64,000 nt of DNA from Sycobia sp. Sy_11. Lineage: Eukaryota; Arthropoda; Insecta; Hymenoptera; Epichrysomallidae. The position numbers and the translations under genes were made by a program. The notes beneath the pieces were generated by a model that was not told the DNA's origin, ran no database searches, and saw only the letters and a list, made by a program, of their open reading frames with translations. Below are positions 38,881-48,949 of this stretch, one piece after another. The first letter of the stretch is position 1. Every line of letters begins with the position of its first letter. The stretch lies in NCBI GenBank assembly GCA_018907035.1, contig JACCIC010000099.1, forward strand, positions 1,968,001 through 2,032,000, given 5' to 3'.

Positions 38881-39170
38881 GTAGAATTAAGAGTATGATC
38901 GACGCGAGATCATGTGCGTTGTAATTGATCTCATTGCGATGATTCACCGTCGGCGACATACGACCGAGCTCGTAATATTGCGGTCAGTGATCAGGGGAGA
39001 AGGGGGGCGCGCGATTAGATTAAGATTTTTTTTTATATAGTTCAGTTTGAGTGCAACCGAGGTGGTCGAAGGGCTCGCGATAGCTACTTATTACGGCAGA
39101 CGTACGAATCAAGATTGCGCAACAATCAGCGGGCTAATCCGTCAAGGACAGTTCGCCATTTTATACCACG
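38880..39170. other. small GC-rich, CpG-rich block
   Basis: CpG-rich, non-repetitive block. It holds TATATAG directly followed by an initiator-like TTCAGTT (39037-39050), but the two are too close together for a normal TATA promoter. Confidence 0.35.
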
Positions 39171-39865
39171 GATTCAAAAAAATTGACAAATATTTTACGT
39201 TAGCACAAGAGTTTTAGAAATACTATCGCAAATGCATAATTTGGAATTATTAAAATTATTAATTAAAGAACTCCCCATCGTATTTTTAGCTAAATATGAA
39301 ATATTTTACTACAGTAAAATACTTTAATTTAATTTGAAATATAAAATAGTTAATATAGATATATTTCTATTGAATGTAAGGCGGATGAAAATATTTATTA
39401 TTTGAATTGACAACAGTCGACATGAAATACAATTTATATTATAATTTGTGTTACATAATTAGTTGGGTCAGGACCGGCTGCAAGGTTATGTTTATTAAGA
39501 GAGCCACTTTTGAAGTTCTATATGTCTTTAGTATGGCTTGACCTTTCTACATACATACTATGTAGTGAAGATCCTGATCATTGAATCCAGTTGCATATTT
39601 TGAAGCATTTGTAATAACAGCACGGGCTAAAGAGGCTGCGAAAGTACAATAGTTTGTTCTACAAATATTAATTAAAACTATAGTTTCATGCGATAGATTT
39701 TTCTGGTATGATCTATGGTTTAGCGAAGTCATGCTTAAAATGTTTAAAAACGTTTACAAAATAGACTATTTACTAGCAGGTATAAAATAATTAAAAGATT
39801 GAAAAAGTGTATAAATTTAAGTAAGTGATTAAATTGAATTTTTAATATATAATAAAAAAAGACAG
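39170..39865. other. AT-rich DNA, no gene seen
   Basis: AT-rich, with a 61-codon minus frame at 39547-39732 that has no recognisable features. Confidence 0.55.
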
Positions 39866-39869
39866 GAAT

Positions 39870-40200
39870 ATAAATGACAATTACCTTAGTATAGATATGA
39901 ATAATGCTATCCGCGCTCAGATAGAACCCTTTAAAGACTTGAAATCCTTCTTATCGCGGGTCAAATTTCGGGCGATAAGCCCCATTTGTCGATCTCAGCC
40001 TAAACACTTCGCGCAACCGGAGGGTCGGAGAACCCAAGGTGGTAATCCGACACCGTCCATACTTCTTTCAAAATTCTCGAAATTTTCTTAAAGCTAAAAT
40101 ACAGTCACCTTATTTGTGAATCTGTAGGAGAGCTATTCGAAAGAAAATTTCTGAATTTTCCGTCACTGCACGGATCAATTGCTTTCATGAAAGTATAACC
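39870..40200 (+). repeat. unidentified dispersed element, copy 2
   Basis: Partner of 15890-16165, same orientation. Here the shared reading frame is open for 64 codons (39897-40091) and begins at the ATGAATA that both copies share. The translation includes ISPICRSQPKHF and ends in SKFSKFS. Relative to copy 1 it has about 18 extra nt between the ATG and the conserved core. A possible functional or recently decayed short coding sequence, or noncoding. The family is not recognised. Confidence 0.5.
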
Positions 40201-40719
40201 AGTCACACCTCTATCGTAAAATCTCAACATTTTCCTCCGGCTAATATTTGAGTACCTTTGATTTAAATCATATAAAAGTCAGTTCGCAGGAAAATCTTCG
40301 GTTTTATCTGTCATAGAACAGATCAAGCCTAAACCTTAGTTGTAAACAATTTTGTGGACTTTAACGAAGGTTTGCTCGTGATGCTGACTTCAATAATTAA
40401 GTCAAATTCAAATTTTCCAATGTTAAATTATTAAATAAGATTTAAGATATCCAACGATGATATCGTCAAGAATCACTCGATATCTCGTACACACGTACAT
40501 TACATTTCTAAACAGTTTTTATAATTTGTATGGCGCCGTTAAATCCGAGGAGATTGCATGTACATTATTATTACCTTATATTTTTATCCCGCAAATATCA
40601 TATTATATTAATCTCTTATTTATATTATTTTTTCATGTCAACGCAATATTATAAAACTTCTTAGAAACTACTACGCATTATTTTAATATATATCACACTA
40701 AATAATTCTTATAATGAAA

Positions 40720-40930
40720 ACTATAAAATTAAATTTAACTTTATAGTTTTAGTTTCTTAAACTATAAACATATATAGATCTATCAGTTCTAAAGAAATCT
40801 TATTCTTAAATTTTAATGCAAATGATAGAAAAATTTTAATTGAAACTAATTATTGTATAATTAAATTACTATATAATTAAAAACTATACAATAATAACTA
40901 GAATTTTAATGAATTATAAATTAATTTTAG
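40720..40930. other. AT-rich inverted-repeat cluster
   Basis: ACTATAAA/TTTATAGT near 40720-40750 and ATTATTGTATA (40849-40859) with TATACAATAAT (40885-40895) form perfect 8- and 11-bp stems. The outer arms of the second stem remain partly complementary. This could be the relic of a foldback (MITE-like) element, or an effect of extreme AT content. Confidence 0.3.
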
Positions 40931-41110
40931 AAATTATAAACGATGGAGACTTACTATTAGATTCTGTTCGTAAGACTTTTCTATCTTACGTAATCGTACT
41001 CAAATCTGCGTAATATCCATCTTTGTACTACAAGTTGGACCTATGATAATATAACTTTTTTCAGTTTAAATTTTTTTCAAATGGAACGAATTCCAGATAT
41101 TAACAAAAAC

Positions 41111-41181
41111 TTTGTCTTTCTGTTGCAGGTGAGTACTCCGATGCTTGGATATATGAACTATTTCGTACAAGGTTATATCAC
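41111..41181 (+). other. recursive splice (ratchet) site with downstream 53-nt exon (candidate)
   Basis: A pyrimidine tract (41111-41124) and CAG (41126-41128) directly abut GTGAGTAC (from 41129), so one position reads both as a 3' and a 5' splice site, as in zero-length exons of long insect introns. A second strong donor, GTAAGT, starts at 41182 and would define a 53-nt exon (41129-41181) that is open in two frames. Ratchet points with a competing downstream donor are known in flies and vertebrates. This is the best splice signal in the window and points to a plus-strand host gene. Confidence 0.5.
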
Positions 41182-41368
41182 GTAAGTTTGCAAATGAAGC
41201 ATTCAATTCCTGTGAAAACTCTCCATTAAGCATTCGGTCCTAAGAAAGGAGGCTTAAAACCCCCTCGCCGTATTGGGCTTAGCTTTCAAAAACATGCCCT
41301 GATGCGCTTCTTTCGCCAACAGATGCGATTAAATCCTTATTTCACGCCCCGACGACAGCGGCGCCGAT

Positions 41369-41371
<3 letters not shown>

Positions 41372-41413
<42 letters not shown>
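41372..41413. repeat. (AT)n microsatellite
   Basis: TA repeat of about 42 nt embedded in GC-rich DNA. Confidence 0.97.
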
Positions 41414-41416
<3 letters not shown>

Positions 41417-41827
41417 CTACGGAAAAATAGAGGCAGCCCGCGTAAAAATTTTACGACCAGACCGCCGGAACGGTCTCTGACACGCGTACAAATTTATCCC
41501 GAACAATATTCCGCGACGGGACGAAAAATGCGGGATTTATGCGGGGGCCGGGCGCATCAGACCGCGGTATATAAGAGCATGCACGAGCGACGTCCGGGAA
41601 AGGAGAATCCGAGAGGGGCACGTCCAATCTTTTTGCGATCGGGATTCTTCGCGCCCGGCTATATGTTTATTCTCCTCCCCGGACACTCGACCCCTTTTTC
41701 GCGCGCGAGGAAAGCGTGCGTATTTATATTATACCGCGCCACTCTGCCTCTCGAACCGGAGAGCCCCGGATAGCGTTTGACGAATCTTCACGTTTCTTTT
41801 TTCCTTGCTCCATTTTCATAGATTCAG

Positions 41828-41830
41828 TAT

Positions 41831-41911
<81 letters not shown>

Positions 41912-41916
41912 TATAT
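41828..41916. repeat. hexanucleotide (ATATAC)n plus (AT)n
   Basis: About seven ATATAC units (41830-41874) run into TA repeat (to about 41903) and a short ACACAC end. This is the only clear hexamer array in the window. Confidence 0.95.
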
Positions 41917-42139
41917 GCTCGATTTTGTTGCACGCAGCGAACATTACCGTGCCATCGTGTCGCTTTTTCCCTCTCTATGTCTCGCTCTCTTTCTCTCTCT
42001 CGCTCCTTCTCTCATCCGCGACAGACAGAGTAGCGAGCCACAGTCTGCGCCGCAGGATGGCACGCGACATTTCTGACCCTGATGAACGGTCGCGCGCGCT
42101 ATCGTGCGGCTTTACGCGCTCGTAAAAAATGGAGGAAAT

Positions 42140-43262
42140 TCTGCTCGAGTATCTTCTCTAATACCCTTTCCTCGTTTGTTATTCTCGTTCTTTTGTTATC
42201 TTAATTATGCCCGCATACGCTCTCGTGCAACTTTTTTTTTGAATCCAATTTCTTTAACACTCGTGGAAAGCAATATTAGCGCCTCTTAAATTTTTTATGA
42301 TGATTAATAAATTTTTATAAAAAATTTATCTGCGTGAAGGTGGAAACAAACGAGAAAGGAGCATTTTTCGGCTTTCAATATATAAACTTTTAATTGCAGA
42401 ACCATATTTTAATGCATATTACATAGTTTTAATACGATAATCAATTGATGTTCGAATGCTCAACTTTGGGTGAGATATTTAAGTCCACGTTTCGCCTAAG
42501 GTCGATACAAAGACCTAAATTAATTTTAATACAGCTTACTAGTTTGTAATGCTAGATACTAGAACTAATGCAGACATAATACTAGAATACTAGAACTAAC
42601 GCAATGCAGACATAACATATCGTTACGCGAAATAGTAATATAGCAGCAGTAATGTCCACGATAGGTCAGTGCAAATACAGCAAGGTGATAATACCATTAC
42701 TCTAGTTACACCGGCAAGCACAAATTAGATATAATATTATTGAGTATTTCCTGTCTTTGATGTGATGAGTTTAAAATAGAACAATGTGGGGCCAATGAAA
42801 TTTCATGGCCCCTGTGATTTGGTAACTCATAATTTAGCTCATTCATGTATTCTATTATTAAACTTATAAGGCAAAAGCAAAGATGAATAAACATTTCAGT
42901 GGCGACCAAATACGTAAGCGCTCCAGATACGATAACCTTGTATACTATAAGCACAGTGTCACGATAAATACAGAACAATAAAGCCCATAAATAGTTTATT
43001 TTAATCAGTAGTTTCTTTAATTGATTTGCACTGGCCTCAAATAAAGATTAACAAAGTAGTCTACAATAGTTTAACTTGATCTGACAACGTTGTCTCGACA
43101 GGTTTTGTTATTGTACTAGTGGTATAACAAGATTTGAAATTAAATTTATCGATTGCATTCGTAATATTACACTTTCTTGATGAAAAAGACAAACAATTTT
43201 TTATATGCAAAAGCTTTGTTGAAAAGTAATCTTATAAAAAATTCATTGAGTTCAAAGAGAAA
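42140..43262. other. AT-rich DNA, no gene seen
   Basis: AT-rich. Contains a small imperfect tandem duplication at 42554-42615. The 90-codon minus frame at 42706-42978 is not recognisable. Confidence 0.5.
42554..42615 (+). repeat. imperfect tandem duplication
   Basis: AGATACTAGAACTAATGCAG... at 42554-42580 recurs at 42584-42615 with a 5-nt insertion that itself repeats GCA. A simple local duplication. Confidence 0.7.

Positions 43263-43264
<2 letters not shown>

Positions 43265-43304
<40 letters not shown>
43265..43304. repeat. (GA)n microsatellite
   Basis: GA repeat of about 40 nt, ending about 10 nt before the tail of SINE copy 2. Confidence 0.96.
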
Positions 43305-43307
<3 letters not shown>

Positions 43308-43314
43308 AGTGCTA

Positions 43315-43515
43315 TTTATTTTATTTAAAGTCGCTCTATTTATGCTTTAAAATACCGGTGCTAATTAGTGATGGAGGTCTACTAGGTTTTTTGTAAACAA
43401 AGCACATGTAAATTATTACAGCGGTGCCTGTGCCAATCGGCCGAGACCGGGATTTGAACTCGAATCACGAAGTCACTAGTCCTTCGCTCTAGCGATAGAG
43501 CCAACGTAGACCTCC
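43315..43515 (-). mobile_element. tRNA-derived SINE, copy 2
   Basis: Minus-strand copy of the 35574 element, full length: head with GGCTCTATCGCTAGAGC (A-box) and GAGTTCAAATCC (B-box) read on the minus strand, same body, and a TTTAAATAAAATAAA-type tail at the low-coordinate end. It keeps the 5' GGAGGTCTACG and the internal complementary TAGACCTCC. A B-box C-to-T-type change is visible. No clear target-site duplication was found. The tail lies next to a GA microsatellite. Confidence 0.9.
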
Positions 43516-43619
43516 AAACGCTTAGACATCTTGTTACTTAGTTTACATAATACAGAAAGAAATATTACAGGGAGATCACGTATATTATCGAACATCTAGT
43601 ACTACCAATACAATACTAC

Positions 43620-43660
43620 TACTACTACATAGAAAGAGAGAGAGAGAAAGAGAGAGAGCG
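43620..43660. repeat. (CTA)n and (GA)n short tracts
   Basis: CTACTACTACTAC at 43616-43628 followed by an imperfect GA tract with an AAAG interruption. Confidence 0.85.
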
Positions 43661-44194
43661 TGTGAGTGGAAGAGAAGTTTACAAGGATCTACAATTATCT
43701 TTAAGATAGAGAGAATAAGAGAAGTTACAATAATCTAAATTTGGTTATTTTTGCCTGAGAACTAATAACTAAGTAATTTATCTATTTTAAGTACCGACTT
43801 ATTTAGGAATACTTGTAATTTGTATTGAGTGAAATCATGCATTTTAAATTCAGCTCTTTAACTCTCAGAGAATCTTTTAGTTCAAAGACTAAAGTTACGA
43901 AAAAAGGAAAGAATTAAAGACTGCGCAAACTGGCCAGAGCGCAACAAAAGAAATGCACTGCAATCGCGCCGTAATTTAATCGCATTGATCACCGAGTAAA
44001 CGAGTCGCCCCTGTTTTTTCTAAAAAAGGAAGAAACAAAAAATTAATGAAACAAAGAGAAGCCGAGTCTGGGGAGAGCGTGCAAAAAGTCGCACTAAACT
44101 CTGCCGCAGATAAGAGCCCAGCACTTCATAAAGATTTAAACAGTACATGTTTTCTCCCACTTTATCGGTAGATCTCTACCCCCCTCTTCTCAAG

Positions 44195-44201
44195 CTCTCT
44201 C

Positions 44202-44238
<37 letters not shown>
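44195..44238. repeat. (CT)n microsatellite
   Basis: CT repeat with minor CA and TT interruptions at its start. Confidence 0.95.
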
Positions 44239-44612
44239 GCCCCTCTCAGTCTGTCTATTTTAAAGCTCACTTTTACTCTTTCTGCAAATGGAGAGAAACG
44301 ACAGATGTGTACGTCCTTGCGCGTTCTATATTGTCGGAGGCTCTCTCTATATAGTATATATCCATGGTTAATATGAGGAGAACCCGGCAGCGAGAGAAAT
44401 GGATATGTGCAGGTGGTAAAAGGAAAAGTGGGAGATCGAGGAGTTCCAAGCGAACGATGGAGGAAAAGTCGTCGCGTTGTTAAAGTAGAGGTGGAACGAA
44501 GGTCCGAAGAAAAGGCGGGAACGTGGTCAGGGGAGGAAAAAGTCGCGAGAGCGAAATAAGACCAGGGTTTTGCGATGTCCGCATTATGTCCCTCTTCGCA
44601 TCCGCACTGCGG

Positions 44613-44614
<2 letters not shown>

Positions 44615-44657
<43 letters not shown>
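44615..44657. repeat. (AT)n microsatellite
   Basis: AT repeat of about 42 nt in GC-rich context. Confidence 0.97.
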
Positions 44658-44659
<2 letters not shown>

Positions 44660-44953
44660 AGATCCAAGCGAAAAGAGTCTTGCCTCAGCGTAACCCTGGC
44701 GCACATCTACGAGCGAGTGTCCGTCCGGCGAGTGCGAGAGCCTGATCCGCGATAAAGAACAGAAAAAGATCTAATCGATCGTAAAGTATAAAGCAAGGGC
44801 CGAGCAAGAAGGCGGGCGCGTATTAGGACGAGGGCGAGGACGGCGACGGATTAAAAGTATATAGCGGAGAAAGGAGGAACGGGTTAAAGGTCAAATCCAA
44901 TGAAGACTGAATTCAGGAAGACCATGGACTCGTTGAGATGTTTTACCTCGGAT

Positions 44954-44955
<2 letters not shown>

Positions 44956-45009
<54 letters not shown>

Positions 45010-45034
45010 TCTCTCTATCTCTATCTATCTATCT
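44956..45034. repeat. (CT)n then (CTAT)n microsatellite
   Basis: CT repeat to about 45015 followed by CTATCTATCTATCTAT, a tetramer derivative of the same array. Confidence 0.95.
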
Positions 45035-45153
45035 CTCACTCCTGAACATATCTCTTTTTCTGTCACCCTGCCTTTGACGTGTAAAAATAGTTTAAACGAT
45101 CTCTTCCTTCGGTGCTCACGAAGTGTATATTACAGAGGATCGCGCATGTGTAT

Positions 45154-45156
<3 letters not shown>

Positions 45157-45205
<49 letters not shown>
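45157..45205. repeat. (TA)n microsatellite
   Basis: TA repeat of about 49 nt. Confidence 0.97.
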
Positions 45206-45209
<4 letters not shown>

Positions 45210-45599
45210 GTCCTTTCAGCTGCGCCTATATCTTTTCGCCACTTATCGCGCCTGCAACCCGTCTTCTCAACGTTACGTTATATACCACCAGCCCTCCGAT
45301 CTTACTTTGGCCGCGCAACTTCCGCTTCTTCGTGGCGTTCTGTACCGGACTTTTTATATAATTTTTTTTCTCACTCGACTGCGCTTGGAGCGCGCGAGAG
45401 AGGGAACGAGATTTCCGGGGCCAATTTCTTTCTCATTTCTTCCTGGATAGCGTTTTTTGCCCTCTACCCGGTTAACCCGGCGCTAAGAAATTCGGAATCA
45501 GTGAAAATTTTTTTCTCTCTCCAGAAGTCTGAATGGTCCTTGCTTCCCAGTGAAGGCAGGAGGTATAGAAAGCGAAAGAAAGAGATAGATAAAAAAGAA

Positions 45600-45611
45600 A
45601 TATATATATAC

Positions 45612-45693
<82 letters not shown>
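45600..45693. repeat. compound (TA)n(TG)n microsatellite
   Basis: About 20 nt of TA/CATA repeat, then about 74 nt of uninterrupted TG, the longest GT array here. GT arrays of this length can adopt Z-DNA and are usually highly polymorphic. Confidence 0.97.
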
Positions 45694-45695
<2 letters not shown>

Positions 45696-45698
45696 GAA

Positions 45699-45730
45699 GA
45701 GAGAGAGAGAGCAAGGAGAGGGAGAGAGCG
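45699..45730. repeat. (GA)n short tract
   Basis: GA-rich tract immediately after the TG array, interrupted by CAAG. Confidence 0.85.
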
Positions 45731-45829
45731 GGTGCGAGCAGAGCGAGTAAAGCGCGAACAGAGATCAAAAGGAGAGGAAGGTTGTCCGATGGATGAACGA
45801 AAACGAATTTTCCACTGGCAGAAAGCGAC

Positions 45830-45855
45830 CTCGTTTTCCTCCGGCAGGTGACACT
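45830..45855 (+). other. ratchet-like splice site (candidate)
   Basis: A pyrimidine-rich stretch ending CCGGCAG (AG at 45846-45847) abuts GTGACA. The acceptor half is fair and the donor half weaker than at 41129. It fits as an intermediate step of recursive splicing 4.7 kb downstream of that site. Confidence 0.25.
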
Positions 45856-45869
45856 GTTTTCTATAGCTA

Positions 45870-46980
45870 CTAAAGCAATTTCCGAAATGTATCGTACAAA
45901 CGTTTGTTTTGGATTAAATATTATTCTGATGCGTTGGTAGAAATATCAATGTATATCGATATACATATATATATGATGATTAAATGTCGAAATTTGAGAG
46001 TGATGGTAACTAACAAATTTAAATCATAATATACGTTGTTTTTATTGCTTTGTAATTTAAAGACATTAAAAGATCAATACGTGATATTGTGAATAATAAT
46101 ACAAAAGATTTTTTCATATATTATGGAATTCTAGTTAGTGAGTTCTAGTTATGGAGAATATGAGAGGAAGCAATTTATCGGCAATGTTTATTAACCCTTT
46201 CGATTTTTTTTATTTTTCTTCTTTATCAATACTATTTGTATATGTAATAGAAACGAATGATCATTTATATAATCATTATTATTAGATTTCATAAGCATGT
46301 AAGTGATTTAGTTATAGTTGTAATATCAAAATGACTCAAACAATTATGGATAAAATCATTATAATATGAATACGTACTATAGCAGTAAATTTTTAAATAT
46401 AATTGCTTATTTTCACCGGACTTAAACTTAACTTAAATTCTTGCATAATTTCTCATTTTTAATTTTTAATTTATTTCGCTTTCTGTTTCAACAAACGAGC
46501 TATCTGGTTCCAGTCCAATTACTAGCTAATCTCGCTAATCGTGCTACCTAGAAGCTCGCATGTAACTATTATAACAGTGTTTAGAATATGTATTACGTCA
46601 CACCTGGGAACAATATCATCTGTTGCTATAATATAATCTGTTGCTATATATGTTATTTTAACAAACGAGCAAATTTTTTTTTACGGTGAATACATTATCC
46701 CGGAAGCAAACGATGCATATAGTTATTTAAAGTTTTCTTTATTTTATAATAAGATCATCGGTATAACTGTAAAGAATTTCAAGAATATGTAAATTATGCA
46801 CAAAGAAAACAGAAAATTAAATTTAATCAAAATACTATAAAAAGGTATATACATCCTCGCAATTTTAGATATGGAAGTAATAAAGATAAAACAAGTCTAA
46901 AAATCGGATATTTTAATGTTTCATAAATTTAATTATCTATGGATTTTAATGTAATATTATGTTCGAACATATATAAAATA
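45870..46980. other. AT-rich DNA, no gene seen
   Basis: AT-rich. Short repeated phrases ATAATCTGTTGCTATA near 46615-46650. No gene or RNA was seen. Confidence 0.55.
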
Positions 46981-47043
46981 TAATATGTCAAATACAAGTT
47001 GTTTCATGTTAATAACACGTTGTTCATTAAATATATAACTTAA
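46981..47043 (+). repeat. local duplication flanking (AT)n, left copy
   Basis: About 63 nt with TCAAATA, TTAATAA and TTGTTCATTAAATATATAAC in the same order and spacing as 47125-47186. The two copies flank the (AT)n array at 47074. Confidence 0.7.
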
Positions 47044-47072
47044 TTACCTAATTTCTATATTCAAATGAATTC

Positions 47073-47073
<1 letters not shown>

Positions 47074-47124
<51 letters not shown>
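47074..47124. repeat. (AT)n microsatellite
   Basis: AT repeat of about 51 nt sitting between two copies of a 63-nt duplicated segment. Confidence 0.97.
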
Positions 47125-47131
<7 letters not shown>

Positions 47132-47186
47132 CAAATATTAATTTCCTCACGTTAATAATAGCTTGTTCATTAAATATATAACCTAA
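47125..47186 (+). repeat. local duplication flanking (AT)n, right copy
   Basis: Second copy of the segment at 46981-47043, with scattered substitutions. Same orientation, about 144-nt period. Confidence 0.7.
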
Positions 47187-47189
47187 GTA

Positions 47190-47850
47190 GAGGTCAATTA
47201 AGGATGATTCGAATAACTCAATATTAATTTGATATCAAATTGAAAAATCAGATAATTGAAGACGAATATAATATTAAGTATGTTATTTATAAAGTGACAT
47301 TTACGTAATATTTACTTGTGTAAATTTTAGTACTAATGAAATAATAATTAATTATATTAGGAAGAATCTAATAATTCGTTTTACTAATAATCTATATTTT
47401 ACAATTAATTAGTGGCGCAGTTCTACAGCATATCTATAAAATATAATACTTAAACTCAATTTAAATGTATTCGAAATTTAATATTTGTTAAAAAATTTGT
47501 TTTCGTTCTTTGTTATAACTTAAAAAAGAAAGTATTCATATCGTCAAAAAAAAATGTTAACTAATGAAAAAAATTATACTTATTGTTAACTTTTAATTAA
47601 AGATAGGTTTGTTGAATTTGCTTTTAATATTTCAATAGTTTGCAATGATTTTATTTTTTCATTGCATTTGAATAAAGTTAAATAAATTCATTGCTGGACT
47701 CCACAAACAAAACCATATCAAATACATTATTACTCCGTGAAGACAACAATTCGGGATCAAATTTTTTTAAAAAAAGTCAAAATTCAATTCTAACAAAAGA
47801 GCCAGAAAAGGCGGACGAATTTTATCCGATCAAAAATTGCTCCAGATAAT
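47190..47850. other. AT-rich DNA, no gene seen
   Basis: AT-rich with no motifs of interest. Confidence 0.6.
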
Positions 47851-48171
47851 CTCTCCTATAGGCAGGTAGTAGTTACTTATTATACCCATTGTTGAAAGGA
47901 GTACCCCTTAGCCGCTTTATCTCACTAAGTGTTTAATTACGAACAGTCTGATGCTTTCGGTCAGTTTAACCCTCGAAAGGGATTGAACGACGCTCTCGAA
48001 CGACGCGAAGCACTCATCCGCTAGCAGGTTTCCGGCCGCGTCCGCCCACCCCCTCCTGCACCGCAACAATATTCAAGCGTAATTTATATTTTTTTTCATC
48101 GCTCCCCGCTCCTCATCCAACGTATCTTATGTCTAACGATGTTGCGATAGTCAGTGCGCGGTTTGCAAAGG

Positions 48172-48206
48172 TGATTGCATAATTGCGCAATCCAAATTGC
48201 ATAAAA
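48172..48206. promoter_or_regulatory. C/EBP-like palindrome cluster (candidate)
   Basis: ATTGCGCAAT at 48182-48191 is the exact palindromic C/EBP consensus. ATTGCAT lies just before it and ATTGCATAAA just after, so three related half-site patterns occur in 35 nt. POU or other bZIP factors could also bind. This is inferred from sequence only. Confidence 0.3.
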
Positions 48207-48453
48207 ATGGCTAAATTACATAGAAAAATGCAAAGCTGGTATGGACGACAAAAGAAACGAAGGAAGCATATCGTCGAGTCGATTGAATGCGCGATAATTA
48301 GCTTTGAGCGCCGATGTTTTGACGATGCAGCGAGGTCAGGAGATAAAGACCGTTGATTATATGCTTTCGTTTGTGTTTTTCAAACTTCGGCTATCGGGGC
48401 GTTCGTCCAGCCGCGCGTCGGACGAGCTCCTGAATGGGAAATATATAATGGAA

Positions 48454-48483
48454 GGGTGTGGGTGGATGGCGGGGAGGGGGGGG
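48454..48483 (+). other. G-quadruplex motif (candidate)
   Basis: Four G-runs (GGG at 48454, GGG at 48460, GGGG at 48471, then eight G from 48476) with loops of 3, 8 and 1 nt. This meets a relaxed G4 definition on the plus strand, 130 nt upstream of the CT tract. Confidence 0.5.
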
Positions 48484-48607
48484 CAGACAGTTCCGCGAGG
48501 AATGCATAAGAAGATATGATATGAATACCGGTATAATTAGATAGAGCGGTGGCTACCCTGACAACTAAAGCCTCCGGGGTAATTGAAGAACTTTTCGCGA
48601 TCCCTCC

Positions 48608-48609
<2 letters not shown>

Positions 48610-48646
<37 letters not shown>
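48610..48646. repeat. (CT)n microsatellite
   Basis: Pure CT repeat of about 36 nt. Confidence 0.97.
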
Positions 48647-48648
<2 letters not shown>

Positions 48649-48949
48649 CGGCTGCGCTGCTTTTTCAACTTTAATTAAAACATCTCGGTGACGGGAAATC
48701 CGTTCCAGACGTACGACGTTCCACTCGCGCTACTTTTTCGTTCTTTCTTTTCTTTTTTTCTCATTTTTTTTTATTTTTGATTATTCAAACCCGCTGCGTG
48801 AAATGCCAAAAAAATTCCTCATGCGAATTGACACGCGGTCGTATAGTTTTCAAACAAGCTCGGATAAAAGTTGGAGCGAGGTGTGCTTGTTTTTGTTTGC
48901 CGGTAAATGTTTATACCGAGCGGACTGACTGTTAAAGCGGTAAAAAAAA

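Larger units (their letters stand above)
41230..42140. other. GC-rich, CpG-rich block with AT and CT tracts
   Basis: CpG-dense block containing two (AT)n-type tracts and a CT-rich tail (41970-42012). Frames of 61-106 codons across it are microsatellite-driven. Confidence 0.45.
43930..45870. other. extended GC-rich region with clustered microsatellites
   Basis: The longest GC-leaning region, about 1.9 kb, CpG-rich, holding two CT tracts, two AT tracts, a long GT tract and a GA tract. Frames of up to 190 codons across it are repeat artefacts. A ratchet-like site lies at its right end (45848). Confidence 0.45.

Noticed and set aside
39037..39050. TATA box plus initiator
   Set aside because: The two motifs nearly touch, whereas a working pair needs about 25-30 nt, and no downstream element fits.
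45123..45695. 190-codon open frame
   Set aside because: Begins in (TA)n and ends in (TG)n, so most of its length is Tyr-Ile and Cys-Val repeat.
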